Position numbers and translations under genes: made by a program
Shown: positions 55,555 to 64,000 of the stretch, piece by piece
Layout: each line of letters starts with the position of its first letter
Numbering within the stretch: the first letter of the stretch is position 1
The notes under the pieces: generated by a model
Databases searched by the model: none
Told to the model about the DNA's origin: nothing
Seen by the model: only the letters and a program-made list of their open reading frames with translations
From: Bacteroidia bacterium
GTDB lineage: Bacteria > Bacteroidota > Bacteroidia > NS11-12g > UBA955
Direction: 5' to 3'
DNA: 64,000 nucleotides
NCBI GenBank assembly: GCA_023228875.1
Contig: JALOAG010000008.1
Coordinates: 46,321 to 110,320 of the forward strand

Positions 55555-56459
55555 AGCAATTTGTTATAAAAATAGTGCTTTTGACGGCTTTAAGCCTCTC
55601 TTTCGCTTTGCATGCGCAGGATATGAATTTTAATGTGAATGTGATTTCTAATCAAGTGCAACTCTCAGACAAAAGCATTTTTACGAGTTTGCAAAATTCG
55701 GTCATTCAGTTTATGAATGGACGTAAATGGAGCAAAGACCGTTTCTTGCAGCAAGAGCGTATCATGGTCAATATGATTATAGAAGTTACAGCGTATGACC
55801 CAAGTTCTAATGCTATCATGGCAAATTTTCAATTTCAGAGTTTACGCCCTGTATATAAATCAGGCTATACTACCATGATGACCAATTTTAGAGAAGAAGG
55901 TATTTCTTTTGAGTACCAAGCGTTTCAGTCAATGGACTTTCAAGAAAATAACAATGTATATAATTTAACGGGGGTCTTGGCATTTTATGCGTATGTAATC
56001 ATGGGTATTGACTATGACAGCTACGGAGAGTTAGCCGGAACTCAATATTATCAACAAGCTAAAAGTATTTTAGATGCATCGCAGAATTTCCAAGGATGGC
56101 GACCCAATGATGGGCAACGTGATAAAAACCGCTTTTACTTGTTGGACAATCTGCTCAGTGACCGTTTTAAACCTTTGAGAAGCACAATTTATCAATACCA
56201 TAGAAAAGGTTTGGATATTATGTATAAGGATGTGGTAGAGGGTAGGAAAGTGATTGAAGAATCTCTCAAAAATATTCAAGAATTGTGTAGAACACAACCA
56301 AATTCAATGATGGTGCGTAATTTCTTTTTGGTAAAACACAACGAAATAATCGAAATATACAAAGAAGCAACTGTGGCTGAGAAAAACAGAATCATAGAAA
56401 TGCTCAAAAAGATGGATGTTGCCAATGCCGGAGAGTATGACAAAATAAGGCAGTCATGA
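55551..56459 (+). CDS. DUF4835 family exported protein
   Basis: 302 residues with a signal peptide (FVIKIVLLTALSLSFALHAQ). The body matches the Bacteroidota DUF4835 family, nearly always found next to coaBC: NVNVISNQVQLSDKSIF, FQFQSLRPVYKSGYTT, FYAYVIMGIDYDSYGELAGT. Probably periplasmic; function unknown. It overlaps coaBC and aroB by 4 nt each. In many relatives recN follows; here aroB does. Confidence 0.85.
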   Translation: MKQFVIKIVLLTALSLSFALHAQDMNFNVNVISNQVQLSDKSIFTSLQNSVIQFMNGRKWSKDRFLQQERIMVNMIIEVTAYDPSSNAIMANFQFQSLRPVYKSGYTTMMTNFREEGISFEYQAFQSMDFQENNNVYNLTGVLAFYAYVIMGIDYDSYGELAGTQYYQQAKSILDASQNFQGWRPNDGQRDKNRFYLLDNLLSDRFKPLRSTIYQYHRKGLDIMYKDVVEGRKVIEESLKNIQELCRTQPNSMMVRNFFLVKHNEIIEIYKEATVAEKNRIIEMLKKMDVANAGEYDKIRQS

Positions 56460-57508
56460 CCAATTCCGCAGACTTAGATTCCATACATTATTTTAATTCG
56501 GTTCCTGATATAATTTCTTTTATCAAGGAATACCAAGCCTCTCAGATTATTTTTCTATGTGATTTCAATACCCGTATTCATTGCTTCGAACCTTATTTTA
56601 CATCTTTGGGATTCTCTCTTATTGGAATTCCGGATGGGGATATGCATAAGAATATGGAGAATGTCGCTTATATCTGTGAAAAACTGCTGATGATGCAAGC
56701 AGACAGAGACACCTTGCTGGTAAATTTGGGAGGAGGAATGATTTGTGACATAGGCGGATTTGTGGCTTCAGTTTTCAAACGCGGAATTCGTTTTGTGAAT
56801 ATTCCGACCACCACTTTGGCTATGGCGGATGCGGCTTTTGGAGGAAAAACCGCGGTTAATCTCGGACAAGTCAAGAATGCAATAGGGACATTTAAAGCTG
56901 CTGAGTCAGTGTGTATCTGCCCTGATTTTATTAAGACTTTGCCTAAAAGAGAACAAAAATCCGGCTTTGCGGAGTTGGTTAAAATGGCGCTCTTGTTTGA
57001 CGCAGGGGAATGGAATCTGCTTTCTCAATTTTCAAAAATTCCTGCACCCGGAAGTCCGGAACTCACGGAGGCTATTCGCTTTGCATTGCAAGCAAAGAAG
57101 AAAGTTGTGATGCAAGATCTTTATGAAAAAGATTTGCGCAAATCGCTCAACTACGGGCACAGCATTGGACATGCCATTGAAGCGGTGTATAATCAGTCCG
57201 GAGAAAAAATGCTGCACGGAGAAGCTGTTTTCTGGGGAATGCAACTTGAGAATCTGATTGGAGTTCGTGTTGGAATTATGGAAGAAACAGAAAGACAGAA
57301 GATAGCTGCGGTGTTGAATGTCTTTCATCCCTTGCCGGAGAGTTTGCAGGAAGTGGATGCTATCATGGAAAGCCTGCTAAACGATAAGAAAAATAAATCG
57401 GGTAAAATTTTAATGACTTTACTTGAAAAACCGGGTAAATTTATTCTCAATGCGGAAGTAAGCCCCGAAACAGTATTTGAGGTTCTTACTAATTTCAACC
57501 GATTATGA
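56456..57508 (+). CDS. aroB: 3-dehydroquinate synthase
   Basis: Second step of the shikimate pathway; NAD- and metal-dependent cyclisation of DAHP. 350 residues: VNLGGGMICDIGGFVASVFK, FVNIPTTTLAMADAAFGGKTAVNL (substrate loop) and YGHSIGHAIEAVYN (metal His). The Lys of the GKTAVN loop is present. ATGA overlaps at both ends; paired with aroA. Confidence 0.92.
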   Translation: MTNSADLDSIHYFNSVPDIISFIKEYQASQIIFLCDFNTRIHCFEPYFTSLGFSLIGIPDGDMHKNMENVAYICEKLLMMQADRDTLLVNLGGGMICDIGGFVASVFKRGIRFVNIPTTTLAMADAAFGGKTAVNLGQVKNAIGTFKAAESVCICPDFIKTLPKREQKSGFAELVKMALLFDAGEWNLLSQFSKIPAPGSPELTEAIRFALQAKKKVVMQDLYEKDLRKSLNYGHSIGHAIEAVYNQSGEKMLHGEAVFWGMQLENLIGVRVGIMEETERQKIAAVLNVFHPLPESLQEVDAIMESLLNDKKNKSGKILMTLLEKPGKFILNAEVSPETVFEVLTNFNRL

Positions 57509-58752
57509 AGTCTTGCAGCCTGAAATATAAAAGCATAGGCGAAGCAGAAGTTGAGATAGAAGCACCGTCCTCAAAGAGTATTCACAATCGCTTGCTGATT
57601 CTCAAAAAACTATACTTCCCCAATCTGAACTTGCTGAACGAATCCATGGCAGGAGACAGTGTTCTATTAAAGGAAATTATTCAACAACCTTTTACCCACA
57701 CAACTCTTGATGCGCTGGATGCCGGCACCTGCTTCAGGTTTATGACCGCGTTATTGTCGGTAACAACTTCACATTGTGTTTTGACAGGAACTAAGCGTAT
57801 GAAAGAAAGACCTGTCAAAGGATTGGTGGATATGCTCAGACAAGCCGGTGCGGATATTACCTATACCGAAAAAGAAGGATTTCCGCCTTTGAAAATAAAG
57901 GGAAAAGCATTGGAAGGCGGTGTTGTTATTCATTCTGAATCAAATGTGAGCAGCCAGTTTTTTTCAGCTATGGCAATGGTTGCACCTTCATTCAGCAAAG
58001 GCTTAACCCTGATATTGCCCGATAATCTCGGCTCTAAGCCTTATTGGCAAATGACTCTTGACTGCATGTGTCAGTTGGGTATTCCTTATGAAAAGCAAAC
58101 CGATACCCGATATTATTTTCCGCACTTTCAGCCGGTGAATGAACACAAGGAATTCAAGATAGAACAGGATTGGAGCGGAGCGTCTTATTTTGTGCTGCTC
58201 CCTTTGTTAATACAAGATTTGACCATAATTCTAAAAGGTTTTTCTCTTAACAGCATTCAAGGAGATGCCGCATTTCTTAAAAAGATTGCACCCCAACTCG
58301 CACTTAAACTGACCGAAACACGTGAAGGGGTTTGTATAACTAAACTTCGGCAAAACACAGCATTGCCCGAGCGCATTGATTTTAAATCTGCTCCCGATTT
58401 AAGTCTGAATTTTATTGTGATGATGGCTTTGCTCAGACATGATATTGTCTTCACCGGGCTGGAATCTCTGGCTGTCAAGGAAAGCGACCGAACCCTTGCC
58501 ATTCAACAGGAATTGCAAAAAGTTGGAGTGCAGTTTTTCAACCAAGAAAATGCTTGGCATCTCAAGACTCAAGGATTCTCTCTTTCATCTACGATTGAAT
58601 TCAGTACTTATAAAGATCACCGGGTTGCAATGGCTTTGAGTTATTTCGGACTATTTACTCAAGCAATTATTCACGAGCCGGAATCCGTATCTAAATCCTT
58701 TCCCGATTTCTGGAATCAGCTTTCAAAAACAGGAATTTTTTGCAATATATAG
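57505..58752 (+). CDS. aroA: 3-phosphoshikimate 1-carboxyvinyltransferase (EPSP synthase)
   Basis: Adds the enolpyruvyl group from PEP to shikimate-3-phosphate. 415 residues: N-terminal APSSKSIHNRLLILK (the PGSKS-type loop, with Pro-Ser-Ser), DAGTCFRFMTALL, VKESDRTLAIQQEL and TYKDHRVAMALSYFG. Last gene of the bamD operon. The aromatic pathway is split between here and aroC at 46182. Confidence 0.93.
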   Translation: MKSCSLKYKSIGEAEVEIEAPSSKSIHNRLLILKKLYFPNLNLLNESMAGDSVLLKEIIQQPFTHTTLDALDAGTCFRFMTALLSVTTSHCVLTGTKRMKERPVKGLVDMLRQAGADITYTEKEGFPPLKIKGKALEGGVVIHSESNVSSQFFSAMAMVAPSFSKGLTLILPDNLGSKPYWQMTLDCMCQLGIPYEKQTDTRYYFPHFQPVNEHKEFKIEQDWSGASYFVLLPLLIQDLTIILKGFSLNSIQGDAAFLKKIAPQLALKLTETREGVCITKLRQNTALPERIDFKSAPDLSLNFIVMMALLRHDIVFTGLESLAVKESDRTLAIQQELQKVGVQFFNQENAWHLKTQGFSLSSTIEFSTYKDHRVAMALSYFGLFTQAIIHEPESVSKSFPDFWNQLSKTGIFCNI

Positions 58753-58854
58753 GACTTTTTGTCCTTTTTTGATGCGGGTTTCAGCCGTTTTGTCTCTCTT
58801 TTTGAAATGGAATGAATTTCGATTGTTAGCTATCAAATAAAACATTATAATACT

Positions 58855-59295
58855 ATGGCACTCATTAAATTTAACAACCCCGATTTATTCCCATCTTTCA
58901 ATTCTGTATGGGATGATTTCTTCAGTAACGACTTCTTTAACAAAGGAGTAAAATTAGGAACCACAATTCCCGCTGTTAACGTAAAAGAAACAGACAAGGA
59001 TTATCAGCTTGAAGTAGCTATTCCCGGTCTTAAGAAAGATGACTTTAAGGTTCATGTAGAAAACGGAATCTTGAATATCTCTTCCGAGAGCAAGCAGGAA
59101 AAAGAAGAGAAGGACGGTGAAAAAGTTACTCGCAGAGAGTTTAGCTATTCTTCATTCAGCAGAAGTTTCTCCTTGCCTGAAAACGCAGACGAAAACAATG
59201 TTAATGCTGCCTACAATGACGGAATTCTGAAAATTGATATTCAGAAAAAAGTTCTTGCTCCTGCAAATGGCAAACGTACCATCGAAATCAAGTAA
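58855..59295 (+). CDS. Small heat-shock protein Hsp20
   Basis: 146-residue ATP-independent holdase. Alpha-crystallin domain ~40-135: TDKDYQLEVAIPGLKKDDFKV, SRSFSLPENADENNV, AAYNDGILKIDIQK. The C-terminal I-x-I/V-like tail is RTIEIK. Single gene with no TAnnTTTG element visible directly upstream; it is followed by its own terminator. Confidence 0.92.
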   Translation: MALIKFNNPDLFPSFNSVWDDFFSNDFFNKGVKLGTTIPAVNVKETDKDYQLEVAIPGLKKDDFKVHVENGILNISSESKQEKEEKDGEKVTRREFSYSSFSRSFSLPENADENNVNAAYNDGILKIDIQKKVLAPANGKRTIEIK

Positions 59296-59329
59296 TTAGT
59301 TTTTTCATATTAGTTTAGTTTTAAAGTTA

Positions 59330-59360
59330 AAGGGGTTCGGAGTTTCTGAGCCCTTTTTCT
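59330..59360 (+). terminator. Terminator of hsp20
   Basis: Stem AAGGGGTTC / GAGCCCTTT (nine pairs, two of them G-T) around loop GGAGTTTCT, followed by a T run. Confidence 0.7.
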
Positions 59361-59464
59361 TGAAAACTAAAAACCCGCTTCCTGTTTTGAGAGTGGAGAG
59401 TTGATAGTTAAAAGTGGAAAATGGAGAGCTGAAAGTGTTGAAGTGGAAAGCCCGACAGAAGGAA

Positions 59465-59485
59465 CCTGCCCGACCTTCGGGCAGG
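59465..59485. repeat. GC-rich 9-bp hairpin, REP-like
   Basis: CCTGCCCGA, loop CCT, TCGGGCAGG. It is far richer in G and C than its surroundings and has no T run, so it is not an obvious terminator. It sits in a 272-nt gene-free gap that also holds a purine-rich stretch (59384-59450) made of TGGAGAG/TGGAAAG-like units. Confidence 0.55.
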
Positions 59486-59567
59486 CGAATAGATTTGTGA
59501 TAATAATATTACATTTTTTCAGATTCATTCATCGTTAATTTCTTTACTCCTTTTTTTAATACTTAAC

Positions 59568-62500
59568 CTACCTCAGCACCCTCACATATTGGTTATATAC
59601 GGAATTTCCTGTCATTACTCTGACAATATAGATACCCTCTGCCAATTCTTGTGTAGAGATTTCCCAATGTCCCGAGTTGAGAGAACCTTTTGCCAGCTTC
59701 TTACCCTGAACATCATACAGTTCAACGGACTTAATAGTATTTTTCTCCGGATCATCAATGCCTGTCGGGTTGAGTTTATCCTGAGCCGTTTCTATAACTA
59801 AGATGTCATTAACAGGGTTGGGGTAGAGAATAAAAGCCGTTTGTGGTTGCGGTTTTGGATTCCCGTCTTCGGGCATTGTGCGCGAGAGGGGTATATACCA
59901 TATTGTGTTTTCCGGATCCTCATAACACTGACTATTTACATTGGCGAGGATGTCGCCATGTAATTTTATAGTGGTCAAATGCGGTGGTGGTGCACCGCTG
60001 TAGTTCCCGATACTGAAATAATCTGCACCTCCGGAAATAATATCTGAGCCGGGAGGCGAAGGATACCAATAGTTATCGGTAGCATCAATATTTGCCGTAA
60101 TGTTGTCCGGGATAGTTCCCGTAACAAAGTGATAGGGCGGGCTGCCTCCTGTGGACGGTTCCCCTATGAAGTTATTGTATCCGTCTTCCAGATACAGCAG
60201 GGCTGTATTCAGCCGGATGGAGTTGCCATTTACCCAGAATGAATTGTTGCCTCCGTAATAGTAGGGTGCAGTACCCGAAGCTGTGCTTGTACTTAAGTTT
60301 ATTTCCGTATTCACTCCGGCTTCGATTCCAACCGCGTTTGAATACAGTTTAGTACAAGCAAGAACAAGTGTTCCTCCGTCATCTTGCTCTGCGTTAAAGG
60401 AAATTCCGGTACCACTGTTAGCATTCAAAATAATGGTTTCTTCAATGTACAAAAGTCCATTACCTGCCTGAGCCACAGCAGTTGCATTGAATCCGAACAT
60501 TGAGTTTGTGATTTCCGACTCAGCAGCCGGTGATTGAATCAGCACTCCCTGATTGTTATAATAAAAACTACAGTTGTCAAGAATGAGGCTGCTTTGATCG
60601 GATACTATTCCTGCGTAAGAATTATTTTTAAACAAGATGTCTAAAAATTCCATTCTGTCTGAATATACATTGATAACCTGAATCCCTGTTGCCAATTCTC
60701 TGAAATCGGTATTGAGGAACGAATAGTTGGATTGCCCGCACAGCACAAGTCCTGCACCGCCCCCTCGGGTGCGCACATTTTCGTAGGCAATGTCTGAACC
60801 ACATTTCAGACTGCTTCCTTGCGACACCACAATGAGTCCGTCTGTAACAGCCACAGAGGCAACATAATTGCCCGGATTGGAGGCGGGGTGTGGTATCTGA
60901 AGCTCTCCGCCCTCTACTTTGAGCAAAAGGTTGTTTTTGCCCGAGCCGGTCAATTGGATTGAGGAGGTATTACCCTCGGCTACAATCTGATTGCCGGTAA
61001 AGCCGGAGGGTCTTATGAAATGAACATATCCTACATGAGAGGCGCTGCCCTTTTGGGGATTGAAAACGGCTCCGTTTTGAAGCCTTAGTTTCCCGAGAAT
61101 CTCAATCTTAGCATCTTCTCCTTCCAAAAGAATGATTGCCCCCTGATGAATAACTAACTCTGCTCCTTCTTCGATTACAAGCTTGGAACCATTGTTAATC
61201 CTGAGAGTTCCTCCTGTTTCTATGGTAAGGATACTCTCATCTGTCATATAGACAATACCTTTATTATTATTTGCTCCATTGTTATCTCCGATGATAAAGT
61301 TGCCACCATTATCCACCACTACGTTGTTGTTACAACCACGTTTGACAACAGACATTGTGCTACCCTGTTCAGGCACATAGACGGTGCTACCAGAACCATC
61401 TCCTGTAGCATAGTTTCCGTTGATTTGTACCACAGCCCCAGAACCAATATACACACCCGGCAATCTGTCTTTGAGTGGTTCTCCAAAATTATATGTACCT
61501 GCAAAAGGATATGCCATTCCAATATCGTTTTTGGCTAACTCACCCACTAACCATGCTATATTTGCAGGGCTTATATAGACATGCTTCTGGTTATTGTCAG
61601 GAGCATAATAGGCTTGGAAAGGGAATTTGTCAGGATAGGGTCTGTCAAAATTAGGCAAGTTCCCCTTTATATCATAAAAATAGTCTGAAGTGTTGATATC
61701 CAAAGAACTGATGGTAGGGATGAAACATTCTTTGTCATTATAGGTCTTGATTTTGCCGAGATAAAATACCTTATAAATAAGTTGATATCCAGCCTGACTT
61801 TTTATATCTTCTCTATATCCACCCGGCACATGGTCGGTAGAGACACAGTTACTCGGTTTTAGTTTTGTTCGGCTGTACCAGTTAATTCCAATAATACCAA
61901 TAAAGCTTTTAATAACACCATTAAAGATAATTCTATCCCAATATCCACTCCCAAAGTCGATCTCCTTTCCGCAAAGTGCATAAATATCAACATCTACCCC
62001 GTAATTAACTACCCAACCACGATGATGCCAACTAAGTAATCTGTCGCCCGGATTAAAGCCCATGTCTTGCCCTATACGGCTCCCATTAGCAATAGCAATA
62101 TTTCTGCAAAGTGTTGGATAGTTCCCCACATCATTAAGTCTTTGCATAAACTCCGTACGTAAATTATCAGCACTACCATTCTCCCTATCACAATGATTGA
62201 GCAGAAGCTGACGAGTTGCAGGTCTCTGTAGTTTATTTTTGTAATTGTGTTTTGCTTCCGATTGTAATCCTTTAAAAAACTTTGCAAGATGCTGAAACCC
62301 CAAAGGGACATTTGCCCCTTTATGTGGAGAATCAAAGGAGACATAAGTTCTTACGCAGTGAGGCATATTATTATGTTCCATATAGCTTAGCGCATATTTG
62401 GCTACCTGCCCTCCCATACTCACACCAGCCACTAGAATTTCTTCATTACTGCATTTCCACTGGTTTATGTGCTGAATGAGTTTGACAAGTACCATTGCAT

Positions 62501-63635
62501 TATCTTCCATATATGTAGCTCCGTCTTCAAAATCCAAGTAAATAATATCATATCCAGCAGCTTCTAATGTAGCTATCAGAAGAGGACCATTCTCAAATTC
62601 GGGATATTTTTCGACATTTTTTTCTCCGTTTAGAATATCAACCAAACCTATTTCTCCGCATTTTCCATTACGACAGCCTGTTGGATGTTCTTTTGTACCA
62701 AAGTCTATTCCTTCCACTATAATCAGGGGCTTTGTTAGGCAGGTATGCTTTGTCCCATATTTGTCTTTACCAAATTTAATAGGCGCGTATCCTTTAGCAG
62801 GAGTGTCTCCTACAATGGCTCTGTCTGCAACAATAGTAGTAATTTCTGCATCATATTCGTCTGCACGTATAACTCCAATATTAAATTTGGAATTGAGTAT
62901 AAATCCCTGGTAAACATATATTCTTAGATTGATTTCAAAATCTTGTTTTTCCCCTATTTCAGCTATTTCTCCTATACCCATTATCAATATTTCCGAATTA
63001 AAATCCATTTGTTGCCACTCTCCTCCGTTGATACTTATTTCCATGTGATCAATACCGTCAACTCTATTAGTAAAAAAAAGTTCAGAAGGAAAAATCAGTT
63101 TTAAAGTATCAGAAAAGGCATAAGTATCATCTATGGGTGAGGCTATAGAAAATAAAGAGTCCGTAAGAAAGGGATTGGCTATTCCCGTAGTAAAGACTTG
63201 CCCACCAGAGGTATCTACCCATCCGCTGTCAAATGCTTCCGGATGAAGATGGTTGTAGTCAAACCACAGTCCCATGAGCGGTATATAGCCATTGTCAATA
63301 TAGGAACCCGCAAGGGAATACACGTTTTCTATTGGAACTATACTGGTGTCTTTGTCAACTTGTGCATTATAACTGTTGTAATACAACTGATACCATCCAG
63401 AAGAAAAAGAAAGGCTGTCAGTTGCCAATCCTCGATACCAAAAGAGGGAGGAGTCCATTAACCCCTTATCCATTAACAAACCTGTGGTGATAAAATGTGA
63501 TGTGTCCAAAGGGGCATACATCCATTCAAGCATTTCTTTAAGACCAGAAGTACTGTCAGGTGGTGTCTGCGCCTTTGCGCTGTAAGAGCCTACTAATAGC
63601 AGGCAAATTGCTAAAATGTGTCTTAATTTTTTCAT
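59568..63635 (-). CDS. Large T9SS-secreted alpha/beta-hydrolase with beta-helix domain
   Basis: 1355 residues with a signal peptide (MKKLRHILAICLLLVGSYSAKA). A novel N-terminal region (~25-300) leads to an alpha/beta-hydrolase-like domain with the nucleophile elbow VAGVSMGGQVAKYAL (Ser near 405) and SFDSPHKGANVPLG. A middle region follows, then a right-handed beta-helix/GLTT-like section (~745-1170: MTDESILTIETGGTLRINNG, LRLQNGAVFNPQ). The last ~90 residues are a type IX sorting domain (FILYPNPVNDILVIE ... LAEGIYIVRVMTGN). Probably cell-surface or secreted; the substrate is unknown. Confidence 0.75.
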   Translation of the reverse strand: MKKLRHILAICLLLVGSYSAKAQTPPDSTSGLKEMLEWMYAPLDTSHFITTGLLMDKGLMDSSLFWYRGLATDSLSFSSGWYQLYYNSYNAQVDKDTSIVPIENVYSLAGSYIDNGYIPLMGLWFDYNHLHPEAFDSGWVDTSGGQVFTTGIANPFLTDSLFSIASPIDDTYAFSDTLKLIFPSELFFTNRVDGIDHMEISINGGEWQQMDFNSEILIMGIGEIAEIGEKQDFEINLRIYVYQGFILNSKFNIGVIRADEYDAEITTIVADRAIVGDTPAKGYAPIKFGKDKYGTKHTCLTKPLIIVEGIDFGTKEHPTGCRNGKCGEIGLVDILNGEKNVEKYPEFENGPLLIATLEAAGYDIIYLDFEDGATYMEDNAMVLVKLIQHINQWKCSNEEILVAGVSMGGQVAKYALSYMEHNNMPHCVRTYVSFDSPHKGANVPLGFQHLAKFFKGLQSEAKHNYKNKLQRPATRQLLLNHCDRENGSADNLRTEFMQRLNDVGNYPTLCRNIAIANGSRIGQDMGFNPGDRLLSWHHRGWVVNYGVDVDIYALCGKEIDFGSGYWDRIIFNGVIKSFIGIIGINWYSRTKLKPSNCVSTDHVPGGYREDIKSQAGYQLIYKVFYLGKIKTYNDKECFIPTISSLDINTSDYFYDIKGNLPNFDRPYPDKFPFQAYYAPDNNQKHVYISPANIAWLVGELAKNDIGMAYPFAGTYNFGEPLKDRLPGVYIGSGAVVQINGNYATGDGSGSTVYVPEQGSTMSVVKRGCNNNVVVDNGGNFIIGDNNGANNNKGIVYMTDESILTIETGGTLRINNGSKLVIEEGAELVIHQGAIILLEGEDAKIEILGKLRLQNGAVFNPQKGSASHVGYVHFIRPSGFTGNQIVAEGNTSSIQLTGSGKNNLLLKVEGGELQIPHPASNPGNYVASVAVTDGLIVVSQGSSLKCGSDIAYENVRTRGGGAGLVLCGQSNYSFLNTDFRELATGIQVINVYSDRMEFLDILFKNNSYAGIVSDQSSLILDNCSFYYNNQGVLIQSPAAESEITNSMFGFNATAVAQAGNGLLYIEETIILNANSGTGISFNAEQDDGGTLVLACTKLYSNAVGIEAGVNTEINLSTSTASGTAPYYYGGNNSFWVNGNSIRLNTALLYLEDGYNNFIGEPSTGGSPPYHFVTGTIPDNITANIDATDNYWYPSPPGSDIISGGADYFSIGNYSGAPPPHLTTIKLHGDILANVNSQCYEDPENTIWYIPLSRTMPEDGNPKPQPQTAFILYPNPVNDILVIETAQDKLNPTGIDDPEKNTIKSVELYDVQGKKLAKGSLNSGHWEISTQELAEGIYIVRVMTGNSVYNQYVRVLR

Positions 63636-63655
63636 ATCTTTTGTTTTTTAGTTGG

Positions 63656-64000
63656 TTAAAATTCGATTAAATAAAAGGCGGTATCGGGGGGGGAAGGAGT
63701 ATTTATATTAAGAGTATCTTTATAAATCAAATTGCCATATATTGTACTTGTACCCATACCGTCATATACACTATAATAAAATAGTGTCTCTTTATTAGGC
63801 TCTTTATGAAAAGTAATAGAAGTATCAACCCCTCGCCTAAATTGAGAATATTCAATACTCATAAAAGCCCCCCCCTTATTCCCTTTAATATGTAAAGTCA
63901 AATATCCATAAGGCATAAGAGTAACATTCATCGTGCTTTTGCCTTTGCTGTTAAAGGTAATACGCGGGAAGCTGGATTTTTCAAAATACTTCTGGTTTTC
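63656..64000 (-). CDS. Unknown protein, C-terminal part (cut by window edge)
   Basis: 115 open codons to the right edge without a start; an internal Met is not required, as the frame continues upstream (ENQKYFEKSSFPRITFNS). Beta-rich sequence (STMNVTLMPYGYLTLHIKG), ending YLIEF. It stops 20 nt before the large hydrolase gene on the same strand, so the two may be co-transcribed. No family recognised. Confidence 0.6.
   Translation of the reverse strand, partial: ENQKYFEKSSFPRITFNSKGKSTMNVTLMPYGYLTLHIKGNKGGAFMSIEYSQFRRGVDTSITFHKEPNKETLFYYSVYDGMGTSTIYGNLIYKDTLNINTPSPPDTAFYLIEF

Overview
The window looks like a chromosomal segment of a low-GC member of the Bacteroidota. Evidence: many genes are preceded by the phylum's TAnnTTTG -7 promoter element; two genes end in type IX secretion (T9SS) C-terminal sorting domains; and Bacteroidota-specific families and gene orders occur (DUF4292 lipoprotein, DUF4835, the Bacteroidota form of RNA polymerase omega, the ~630-residue PurF, bamD-rpoZ-coaBC). 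Most of it is housekeeping: purine synthesis (purF, purH), isoprenoid (dxs), riboflavin (ribBA), shikimate (aroA, aroB, aroC), lipid A (lpxB), cell shape (mreBCD-mrdA), DNA replication (dnaE), RNA modification (rlmD, mtaB, trmB), one tRNA-Ser and envelope lipoproteins.

Layout: 1-1404 two-component system (minus), both genes frameshifted; 1496-14938 mostly plus-strand housekeeping genes; 14935-19523 dnaE and an outer-membrane barrel (minus); 19695-29314 a complete type II-C CRISPR-Cas locus; 29382-33527 mtaB, an Lgt-like protein, a diheme cytochrome and two small unknown proteins; 33583-40068 wecB, desaturase, lpxB, surE, an epimerase and two decayed genes; 40291-46180 purH and the mre operon; 46182-51137 aroC, tRNA-Ser, tatD, an enoyl-CoA hydratase and a GNAT/ATP-grasp fusion (all minus); 51321-59295 a PH-like membrane protein, an M24 peptidase, a six-gene bamD-to-aroA operon with overlapping junctions, and hsp20; 59568-64000 a large T9SS-secreted hydrolase and a cut ORF (minus).

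The CRISPR-Cas locus is the accessory centrepiece. The minus-strand operon runs cas9 (1425 aa) - RAYT/IS200-like HUH transposase - cas1 - cas2. It converges on an array of 34 apparently identical 47-bp repeats read on the plus strand. A short tracrRNA is encoded divergently upstream of cas9, and its anti-repeat pairs perfectly with 18 nt of the repeat. Three things stand out. (i) Every repeat carries a Flavobacterium-type promoter (TTG-N18-TATCTTTG), so each crRNA could be transcribed separately. (ii) One interval of the array is not a 30-nt spacer but 476 nt of phage tail-module DNA: the end of one ORF plus the start of a tape-measure gene. (iii) A HUH transposase gene lies inside the cas operon, 3 nt ahead of cas1, and carries a perfect 15-bp inverted repeat within its own coding sequence. 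The 476-nt interval may be a real oversized insertion or an assembly join through spacer/protospacer matches; the sequence alone cannot decide.
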